Source: Gyrodactylus bullatarudis
Lineage: Eukaryota; Platyhelminthes; Monogenea; Gyrodactylidea; Gyrodactylidae
Direction: 5' to 3'
DNA: 64,000 nt
Assembly (NCBI GenBank): GCA_012064415.1
Contig: SSNU01000129.1
Coordinates: 25,968-89,967 of the forward strand
Both the position numbers and the translations under genes were made by a program. A model generated the notes under the pieces. It saw nothing but the letters and a program-made list of their open reading frames with translations, had not been told where the DNA came from and searched no databases. Below are positions 48,901 to 60,900 of the stretch, piece by piece (the first letter of the stretch is position 1; each line of letters starts with the position of its first letter).

Positions 48901-51900
48901 CAGTGTATAACAGATAATGAGGATTCCTCAACTTTATCAGAATCAGAAGATTTCTCAAAGGAGAATATTTTTCGGAATAAAAAGATATTCCACAAAACCA
49001 GAAATTCTACAAAGGTAGCAGAAAGTATTGATCAATCGGAAAATATAGTCAGTGGGAATTATGTGGTAAAATTACGCAGAAAACAACGAGTTAATTTATC
49101 ACAACAATTAGATTTGATGCAATCATCTTTTCATTTCAAGCATTTAAGTACATGCCTTGATTCAGATAGCGAAGATGAAGAATCTCAGTACCGAATAAAG
49201 GCTAGACCCCTAAGTTTATTAGCAGATATTAATCAAGTTAAAGACTTATGTCCAAGAATAAAACCTGACTCTGGTCCTGATAATGAGCGACAAAGGATTC
49301 AATAAATATGAATGTTAAAATAATATACAGATTGATTTTTACTGTGAAATATAAGCGTTTTCGTAAAGTGATATAATCCCCAATTGATCTCCCAGAAAAA
49401 GCTATATCTGAATTTGTTTTTGAAAGGAATATTACGAATAAAAGGATTAATCAGATCTTGTTTTATTGATACGACAATATCTGACTGATTACACTGTTCA
49501 ATGTGTATATAGAAAAAAAGGATAATCATAAGTAGGTCGAATTTTCAGTGCATTCATTTTTTCCCATTTTCTATTCATCCGTGCTGTTTGAGTGCTAAAC
49601 AACAAATACTCTAGAACATCTAGGCTTTTAACTTTTTCCTGAATTTGTAAAAAAGCAAAATATGAAATAAATATAGTGGAAGGTGGCATACATTTGCCCA
49701 ACTGCAAAGCATCTCATTATTTACATCTTTTGGATAGTCATTCTTCCGATAAATCTCGGTCAGCGTTAAGAAATCATATCTTGTATAGCTCAGAATAAAA
49801 CGAAGATTCCATCTATGAGACAACTTAAAAGATTTATAATTAGCATATCTTGGTATTCTTATGTATCTTTTAGTCATTCTTGGGAGAAAATTTTGATTAT
49901 TTTTTTCAATATAAATCAAATTTTGAATTTTTTTGTACTCATTCAACAACACAAGATACGTTATTATTGATCCATTTCTGTACAACTAATTAATCGACCC
50001 AATAGAATTTTCATTGCCTTCAGGGCAAAATAACTTTTCTTACTTGCCTTTTAGATTTGAGAACAAATCTAATTTTATTTTGGAACGATAATGTTGCCGA
50101 ACCTCATCAAGTATATTATTGTTACTGGAGTCAACACTCATAAGGAAGATAGGAGAACGAACGAATAATAAGTGATAAACGTTTTATTTCGCCAGATCTC
50201 TTCAGACTTAATCCCGGGCTCTGATTATATACTATTACATCGCAAATTTTTCTGCTCTTCCATTGGATAAAAAGGAACTCAGGGAGGGGGGAGGTGTTCA
50301 TTTTTTGACTTCAAATTCGGAGGAGTCTATTACAAACAAATCGATGGAGTTCCTATGGGAGCCCTATCGGTCCATTATTAGCAGACATGTTTTTGGCCTC
50401 GCTTGAACAAACCTCTATGATGCCCATCATTAACAGCTCACGTCTATACATCAGGTACCTGGATGATACCTTTCTCCTAGTCAACGAAGATTGCAATAAA
50501 TGACATGTCGAGGCATCTCAATGGTATGCACGAAAACATTGATTTCACCAACGAATGTGAAAAGGAGGGAAGACTGAGCTTTCTACAACTTGAAGTTATT
50601 CGTGAGGGATCAGTTGGAAAGACGGAAATCTACAGGAAGACGAATGCTCCTTCACAGTTTTTACCCTTTTATAGCTTCTCCCCTAAAGAATATAAGAAAA
50701 GCATAGTGAGAAATGAATTCTTGAACATTAAAAGACTAGTCTCGGCAGAATACGCGAAGGAAGAGAGATGCAAACTGAAATCAATTTTGATGAGGGATGG
50801 TTACCCGGAGGCTTTCATTAACAAACATGCCCATGCTAAACCCAATCACAACGAAGCGGATGATGAAGCCGATGAACCCATTTACCTAAAACTACCTTTC
50901 AAAGGTGACACATTCAAGTCAATATTGAGTAACAAACTGACTCAAATCACCAAATAGACGTTCCCAGGCAGAAAACTTGCCCGGTGTGGCGTAGTGGTAT
51001 CTCTCTCACCTCTCATTCCGACCCCTTTACTCTCGGTCCCAGGTTCAAACCCTCCCATACCGGGCACATTAAACACTCTTTCTCTGTTCTCTTATTTGTA
51101 CAATCATTAATCTTTATAATTCTGTAAATAAAAATGTTCGATTACAAGAAAAAAAATCTTCGAATCATACAGAGAACGACCAAACTTCGTGAAAAAATTA
51201 ATGAGAACTTTATCTCCTCATTTAACCAATTCGAAAGGATTGAGCTCATCCCAACCAATTCTCCACCACCTTTTATATCTCTATTTGATTTGAATTATAT
51301 TTATGAAATTTGCAAAAATAAAAAAAGGCTGGATATTCACTTTAACTTATTATATAACTTACCCCCTTATTTCCTTACCATATTGGTTCAATTTCTGAAC
51401 CACTGTAATTCAGTCTGCGAAATTCCACTGGATTGGCTTATTGTTAAAATTACGCCTATTCCAAAAGTTAAAAAATACTCATGTTTTTCGGACCTTAGGC
51501 CGATATCATCCCTAAACATTTTCCTGTCTATCTTGGATCGTTTTTTGACTAAGGAAATATCTAATGCTTTACCCTTCCCCTTTCCTGACAAGACCCAACA
51601 TGGGTTCTTGCATGGGAAGAGTACATCTAGCAATATGCTCGAGTTTATGAACTATACAACTCCTCTCTTAAAAATCACTAAAACATTCGTCATTGTTCAC
51701 CTCATTGATGCATCGAAGGCATTCGATAAATTAAAATTCTCCTACATTAAGGATAAACTTATTAAATTAAACATTGATCCCTATTTAATAAATCTAACTA
51801 TGTACTTTCTATCGAATCGTAAACAATTTGTTTACTTTAACTCCACCTCCAGTAAACTTGTAAATATTAACTCGGGTGTTCCCCAGGGTTCTACGATCGG

Positions 51901-54900
51901 CCCTCTTCTCTTTAACCTTTGCTTCGCTGATATTCAGCTCCCGGAGAACATTGAGGGTGTTCTCCTTAAATTTGCAGACGATCTAAAGTTCGTCTTCAAG
52001 GTGAAAAATTCCCTTGATATTGTTAAAATTAATCACAACTTCTCTCTTCTGAAAGGTTCCCTTGAGGCCATGGGGCTCTATATAAATAGAGATAAATGTA
52101 AATTATTACTCCCATGCGGTCTCCCTGCAACCCTCTTGGAATCTCTTCTACTTCCTGGAGAATTTGTCTCCTTAACTTCGGATCTAGGTTTCAGTATTTC
52201 AGATGGTCTTAAAATAAATCCTCTTTCAAAATTATCTAAAATCAATACAACTATATTTTCAATATTAAAATTCTCTAAGTCGTCCTTTTTGAGACTCAAA
52301 GAGTATAAAGCTTTTGTTCTAAATAACCTTGACTACATTACCTCCCTGGTTCCTATGTTATCTAACGAGAAATCTCTCGAGATTGAACACATTCAATCTA
52401 GGTTTTTATATTTTTTATACCCTGACCTTGAATCCTACAATGCTCGTATCTTGTTCTCAGGTCTTAACCCCCTTTGGATTCGAAGATACGCCATTCTTGT
52501 TAAAAATTTTATCAAGTCAGCTAAAATGTCTGAAAACTCCTACAACCTAAGAAATCCATCTTATTCGAAACATTATTTACTATCAGCTTACACCATGATA
52601 GAAAATAAATACAAAATATCTGAATGTAGTGACCCTACTAATATTAAAGTTGCTATGTCACATATAAGATCTAAATTAGACTATTCTAAGAGTCTTCTTT
52701 ACTCCTATCAACATTAAGGTTCCCAAAATGATCAGGGAATTTACTCGAAAGGCTTATTTGTTTATTTTCAATTTTTATATTTGCTCCATGAACTCAGATT
52801 TTATTATCAATTTAAATTGCCCAAACCAAACCAGATTTTATTTTTATATTTCATGCTATCTGTACACATTTATACATTTAAATATATTTTTCATTCTAAC
52901 AAAAAAAATGCTGCGCTGCGTGCTTCTCAAAAATATAATTCTTTCCCTATAATACCCATAATTACTAATTGAAAACAAAAATGAAGTTGAGAAGACCACA
53001 ATTTTCAACTTAATTTCAAAGGAAATGTTTTTAGTAATGATTCAAGGAGAAGGTTGACAAGTCTCATCGATCAAAATTATATCAACATACAATTGAAAAT
53101 TGTATTTAAAACTCAGAGATTGTTCAATTTGATTCACAAAGATTTACTGAAACCTGAAGAGAAGACTATTGATTTATAAATTTCAATGTGACTGCGGATC
53201 TTCTTATATAGGACGTACAATCAGAAAGTTGTCAACTAGAGGGAACGATCACCTTAAGAAAGATAACTAGGCATCTTAGACAGGAAGGACATGAGGCTTC
53301 AATTTCGAATTTTTCAATTTTATGTAAAAACCCGAGTGATGACAGTACAGACGTTTGGAAGAAGGAGAAATTCTTCATTAATCTCTTTATAAACCAGACT
53401 TATGTGTTCAAAAGAATTATTCCTATAACCTTCAACTACCTTGGTCTATGTAAGCTTTTTCACTTTTTTCTCCACTGTTGCTATTTATTGGAGAGTTTTG
53501 GTGTTTTTCAGCTTACATTTATTCTAATTTTCTTCAACTTTTACTTTTTCTTTAAAAATTTGTAAAATAATTACTAATTAGTAATTGGTAATCAGCCATC
53601 TCTTAATACTTTTTATTTCTTGGAAAGAATCTCTTGAGATCTGTGAAATATCTGTCAATCAAAAGATCTTCAAGATTCAAAGGATTAAACTTGCTAGATT
53701 ATTTTGTTTTCTAGCAAAATTTAAAATTGGCAAATAATTTTGCATATTTAATCTTCTAGTCTAGTTTTATATCACCTAATAATTAACAAAAAAAATTCAT
53801 TGAAAGTTCAAATAGGAGTAAAGTCTAAATTTGAAGCTGCCACATTTTTCTTAATTCTTAAGTCGTGATCTAGATTTCAAATTTTTTCCCTAAAATTCAT
53901 GAATTCCCATCCTATGTTATAGAAGAAAAAAAATTCTAATGTTTAGGAATCAATATAATTTGTAATGAATTCACTCCCCCTTCCTATTGATTTGACCTTA
54001 ATGTAAATGAAATTTCTTTCATTAGGGCGGATAACACTTGATACTAAACGTAAATTTATCTCTCAATTTTTATTTCAATCCAGTTAACTAAAAGCTATCT
54101 ACACTTTTTATTTTCTTCTCCTTACTCATTTCAACTTGAGTACTATAGTAAGTATAAGGTTGTTCTAAAGGAGAAAAAACAAAGCTTCTGTCATTCTTCA
54201 AATGAAATCTCATAAATAAATTAATGTCTACGAATAAATGATTGAGAACAATCAAATAAGATAAGGATTTTTATCACCTTTCTACACAAATTTGTAAACT
54301 AAAATAAATCGAGAATATCAACTTTAATTTTATAATTGAATTATATCAAACTCACTAACAATATTTCAATTAAGAATTAGGAAATTCTCTCCATCATATC
54401 GAATGGCTTGACATGTTAGGCCTTGTTTATTAATAACACATTTAATTTGTAGTGAATTTTTTGCTGATGTCAAATAAATTCGAAAAAATGGTAAATCGAA
54501 TTCTTTTATCCAATCAAACTACACATATAAAGATTTCCGCTATCTCTGTAACCTTTGGAGGTATTAAGCCTATCGATTTCTACAATAGGTCATATTTTTC
54601 TTTTCAATAATCTAGGTCTATTATCGTTCGTAACTAACCATTTATTGTAAAAACTTGCCGTTTCGCCTTACCAAAATCATTTGAAAAAATTTTGCTTAAG
54701 TAATGATTTCTGTTTATTTAAAAGTAGTTGGAAATAATTTTTTATTTTCTCTGCAATCTTCATTAGAAAGCAATCATTTGCTTACACGAAAAGTTTTATT
54801 GCTTCCTTAAGTATTTAAATAAAAATTTACCTTTTATTAAGTTTATTTTGGTGACTGGGGATAAGTGCTAAAGTCTTTTATAATCTCTAATTCGATGCAG

Positions 54901-57900
54901 AGAAGTCACGTACCTTGCCTCAGAAATAAGACTCAAAATAAAATAAAAATCTAATCAAAAAAATTTATTTATAATAATAATTATTATTACCTTTTTGGTA
55001 ACCGATTCAAAAGGAACACTCTCACTGAGTCAAGAAAAAGAAGTTCGAAAAAATTATGCCTCAAATCTGAACGACTATTTTTGGTCTTCTTGTTTATTGG
55101 TGATCCAGAAAAATAACATTAGATTCCTCTCACACTTTGAAATTAACAAAAATTTTCAACTCAAAGTTTTAAAAACTTTAAAATATTATTTTTTGAAATC
55201 CTACTTATGTTGACCACTTTTACCATTTGAAGAAAAAAATTATTGTTTAATTTTATCATATCGATGGGCGATTTTAGTAATTTTGGAAAATTTCGTCTAA
55301 TAGCTTTATATGAATTAAATTTAGGGTTTAATTAAATTTTTAAAAAATCTTCGGGTAATGATTTTGAAATACTTAATACTTTGTTAATTTCTACCATATT
55401 CGTAATAATGCTTTAAAATCATTTTTTCCCTTCATCTGATTTGAAATTTTGTATTTTATGACAGGTAAATTTACCTGGCATTAGGGGAACATTTTCCAGT
55501 ACATCTCTTTTTCTTTCAATTGTATCTTGGGCATTCTCTTTGAATAAGGAAAATTCTCCTCAATTCCATTATATTTTTTGACAGTTTTGAACAAAAAAAT
55601 TTCCTTCTATAATATTCAAAATCAAGAATTATTCGAAAATTAATTTTCTCGACTTTTATAATTTCAAAGATTAGTTATTTGAATTTCCTTTTACAGTCGA
55701 AGCATTTATTTCCGGCTAAAGTTTAGTCTTCTCGATGATTATTAAAAATTATGTACCAGTTACTTTTTATTTATTTTTGTACATATTTTATATTGAATTT
55801 TACTTTAAATACAGAACTTCTTTCTAACAAAAAAAAATAAATATCATTCAGCATATGAGGACTAACTATGAATGCAAATATTAAATTTCAACACAGGTAA
55901 AAGGGACCATAAATGCAATATTTAAAATTTTACATTACAAAAAGGAACCAAAAGTGAATTAAATTTCAGGGGTCCTCAAATCTAATGTGAAAAATTAATT
56001 AAGATTGTAATTTGGCCTACCCCTGTCACCATATCTGCAAATGGGAAAGTCCGAGCCACCAATTTCCAAATACCCCTTTCATAGCGTATCATTTTGATTT
56101 TGATGTTGTGAATGAACTTGATATCACGGAGATTCAATGAAAAAATTTTTTGTTAACTTCCCAAAAAGACTACTCATCTGATCCAAATCTATTCAAAAAT
56201 TAATTGATTGCCTTAAAATCAACCTGGGTATTACTGAATAGAAAATTAAATTCTGCATCGATTGTCTTTTAATAATAAAACTTCTTAAATGTTATTAATC
56301 CGGAACTTGATAATTCTAATTTGAATGATGTGTTTATAATTTTGGTGAAGAAACTCATTGATGCGAGGGAAAATATTTTCTTTAGCTTGAATAAACTTCA
56401 AAGATATTGTTTCATATCTTCCCCCATATATTTGGCTAATATTTAGGGAAAACTTCATTTCCATCTAATAATAAAATTTTATAATTTAGTCAGTTTTTAT
56501 TTATTTAAATTGAAAATTTACACATAAAAAAGAATATAGCCTTTAATTTAGATATAATTTATCTAACTCAAAATCTAATATGTACTTAATTTTCGTCCTT
56601 ATATTTATGATGTATTGGGCTGGAAATTGTTTGCAATTATCTCATCATTTCAAATATAAAACATGTATATTTTTTGACATTTTTCCAATCTAATCAAAAC
56701 TCATTAATGTTTTTATCTTTTATGTACTACCTGTCAAATTTGAGCATGTCTAAAAAACTTTTTCCTAAAGCAGACATTGGATACGTTTTCTATATCATGT
56801 CATTTATTCATGCTAACAGACTGCATGCTGTAGATATGTGTATTATATTTTTCAACTCAATTTCTTTATACACACATGTACATTTCTTGAAAGATCATGG
56901 TCATATAATCATCATTAAAAAATTAAGAGAATCAATGGGGAAAAAGCTCACAAAGGCCAAGGTAGTTGAAGATTTGGTTGATATGAAGTAGGAAATCTAT
57001 GATTTTTACTAAAACTTCGATTTTTTCATCAAAAATTCGAATATTAAATAGATTTTTTGCAATCCTACTCATGTTGCCGTCTTTTATGATTTGAAGAAAA
57101 AAATTTAGTCATTTTTCAAATTTCCGATTATTTTGAACTTTGGACTGAAATTTTTTATCGTTTCAGAGTGCTAGTGTGGTACTGTGATTTTCAGGATCAA
57201 AATAAGACAAGAAATTCAAATATCTCCGACAAATTTTCGAAAGATCCACCATTTTTAAGGATTTCTATTTGTCGAAATTTCATTAATTTTCAAGTAATGA
57301 AAATGATAAACTCGACTCTAATGAAGTTATTTCCGGCCTTCTTGTCTTATTGTGATCCTGAAAATCAATTTTTGGCCACACTAGCACTTTGAGAAAATTT
57401 TCACTCAATGGGACTTTTGCGCAATATTTTTCTCAAAATAATTTTTTTTCAGAATTTTTCTCCTCAGTTCGTAAAAGTAGGCAACATGAGTGGGATTCCA
57501 AAAAAATTTAACATTTTTGTTGATAAAATCGAGGTTCTCGTAAAAATCATCGATTCCCAACTTCATATCAATTAGCTTTAGATTTAAGCTAGAAAACTTT
57601 TTTCGATTGAACTTTGAAATCCCAAGTTACCCTAACTGAAATTAATGTTCAAATAAACTAAGTTAGCATTTTTACAAGATATTCATTCATCTCATCTTAT
57701 TTCCATTGATCTCAATTTTTATATCTTATTTTATTAGTTTAATTGATCTAGATAATGATTGAAATTACAAATAATTTCGTTCGAGGCAAACATATTTTTT
57801 TATTTACTACCCTAAAAATAGAAGTACGCTAAAATAATTCAATTTTTTGCTTCAACTAATCTTTTTTCAATGTTTATTATTGGTTATGAATACATTGTCT

Positions 57901-60900
57901 CTATTCATTTGAATTCAGGAAAGCTTTAAATTAAATTATAAAAACTCTATAATAAAGTCTTTTTCGTCAATATACGTCATAAATATACACTGTACAGCGA
58001 GTTGTATGAAATACAGTTATATATATATTTGAATAAATGAATTTCTCCATGTCTGAATAGAATCATTCTGAACAACTGTTACATTCGATTTAAATTGAAT
58101 TATTTTAAAAGGGATCCATTTTCAAGTAGATAAATTAACCCTTCAAGTCCCATGATATATTTTTTTAAGAAATAATATTTCCTACATGACCCCAATTTAT
58201 TAGAGCATCTATAAATGATAAATTCGAAAGAATTAACTCGTTGAATGTAAAGAAAAAAAGTTATGTTGCTTTCAAATCACTACGGGACTCCTAGCAATTT
58301 TACTACTTTCATATATAAAATTTTATTCATAAGTACAAAAATCATAATTTTGAACCAAGTAGTTCTTCAGGGAGCTGTTCGGCATAGATTGACTATAACG
58401 TTGTTCGCTTGCTACCTGATCATGTAGTCTTCGGGCTTGTATTGGTCTATCCCCTCTTTCTTTTTCTACAGATAGACCTATAAAAGCCAGAAGACAACAT
58501 AGTCAGGTAGCAAGCGAACTACAAAAATCTTTAAAGAGCATAAATGAACTTCATATTTCTCACAAACAGTTGATAAGTAACGTCCTCTTGATGAATAATT
58601 CAAAAAACGATCAAAACGAATCTCACGAATAGACTGAATCTTTCTTTTCTTCAAATATTCAGAATTAGGAACAAGAAGCTTTCGTGGTCTTCCTACATCT
58701 AAGTTTCCAAGTTTGATGAAACTAAATTACATGGCTATGATCTTCTGGATAAATCTAATCTTTATACTTCACTGTCATAATTCGCTTTGATCTTACTCTA
58801 TAAAATTTATAGAATCCCTTTTAATAAAATCCTTTTTTATTAATGCATTGTGAGACTTGATACGTTGATCCAATAGGTCAATCAAATGAAAGAGTCCCAC
58901 TGTGACTTTGAAATCAAATTATTATTAAAGCTAAATTATAATTATTATTATTGAGTTTACAAAAAAATTCCCATTTTATCAAGTAGTTTTTTCTGATTGT
59001 GATTTTTAGTTTCTACGAAGGATTTGAGTTATGACTAGTTTAGTGCCTAAAAATTTTCAAACTAAAATACAAGTATATCAATTTAAAGCTTATTTTATAA
59101 CCTCTTGGTTGAAAATACATTACATCGATAATTCAGTAGAGCTTGAAGAAGGCTTGTGACTTCACTGTAGGACTTAAAGGGTTAATTATAGAGAAAATGT
59201 TTGAGGCTTGCCTGAAATAGGCCGAAGAAATTTCTCTAATTTTTCTTAGATCTCAAAAAGCACGCTAATCCATTGTACAATGTACATGTCAATAATTGTT
59301 ATAAACTTGCTAAAGACAATGTTCAAAGTTTATGGAATATTCAAATAAATCAAAGAGTCCTGAGAAATAAAAATGTTAAAATTAAAAGACCTTTAAACAA
59401 TGCCTTTATTTTTTTGATAGACTTCCATCTTTATTTAACGAAATCTCTCGCAAAAATATTGCATTTACTAAAAAAGATTTATATAACTACCTGGAAAACT
59501 TTTGATACATATATATATTTTTTTCTTTTTTGATACAATATGACAATAAATTTATTTATTTATATTTATGATATTTCATAATTCACATTAAAATAAATGT
59601 AATAATGAGTTGTTTTATTAGATTGATTCAAGTGAAGTACCGGATCTTAGTGCAGTTTTGTGCCGAGACGAGAGAAATTTTGACAATTTTGCTGTAGATT
59701 TTGATGATACGGAAGCCTCTACAGTAATCAGAATTAAGCAAGATGCGACTCGTCGTTATGGCTTTAATATTCGGGGAGGCAAAGATCATGGAATGCCTAT
59801 TATCGTAAGCCGTATTGGTGAAAACATGCCAGCTGATTTAGCAATTCCAAGGTTACATGAAGGGGATCAAATATTGTCGATTAATGGTATTGATACAAAT
59901 GATCTCACTCACGATGAAGTATGTTATCTAAAAAGATTAATTTAAATTGATTATAATGACTTAATGGTTAGAGCAAAGGCCTAAAAATTGACCTGCTGAA
60001 ATAGGAGTGTAGCTTTTACGATCGTTACTATTCTTTCAACTTTAAAATAATGGAAAAGTCGGGACAACTCAAAATTTAATGTTTCCCAATTTTTCCAAAA
60101 ACTATTTTTCTTTTAAATCGGTGAATGTCTGTCTATTAACCGATCTCGAGACCTTGATGAAAACAATGGGATTTTTTTAAAAATCATAAATTTCCAAATT
60201 CATCCAGAATAGCTACAGCTAAGAAACACACTAGGTATTTACATCCTGAAACAGTTATTGTAGTTCCTTTTAAAAAAGATCATTGCGTTTTTTCTAAAAA
60301 CTTTTTTTCGAAATTTTTTCTCTTATATCGATAAAAGTTTGCCTTTTGAACCAGTTTCCAAAAAGTCTTCAGAAAATTTCGAGATCTTGTTGAAAAAAAT
60401 GAAAATTTTGTAAATATTATTAATTCCCAAATTCATCGAGAATAGATGTAATTATATTTAAACAAACTGCCTACAATAGAGAACTACTCTTCATTTAAAG
60501 TTGCTTAGCTGAATACACAAATATTTTAGGATTGCAAACTGAGCTTGAAAATTTATTCTAAAATACTCTATAATTCTGGAAGAGAAGCTAGATTTTCTGA
60601 CCGCTAGGATGGCCTAGTGGGTACAGTACATAACTCAATTTTTTTATTAGTTCAAGAATTGACCCCCAGGACTTTTTTGAGAATTGCAACCTTTGTTCTC
60701 AGATAGTTCTAAGAATTTATTTTTACATATAGAATCCTCTGTATCTGCTTATTACTAAAATCTATTGGAGAATTTTAATGCTGATGGTTTTAAAAATTGA
60801 GCTGTCCTCTAGAATGTCAAATTTTACATCTAAAGATGAGGTCTGACGGAAATGAGAATAGTCTCAATCGAAAGAACAAAGAATTTTTGTAAATAAGCAC

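Noticed and set aside
50981..51067. Possible functional tRNA gene
   Set aside because: The acceptor-like stem and boxes are present, but the T-arm does not pair, the anticodon arm is unclear, and a second copy has SINE hallmarks.
56674..56991. 105-codon plus-strand frame as an exon
   Set aside because: No domain and no good splice sites; its end overlaps a foldback arm.
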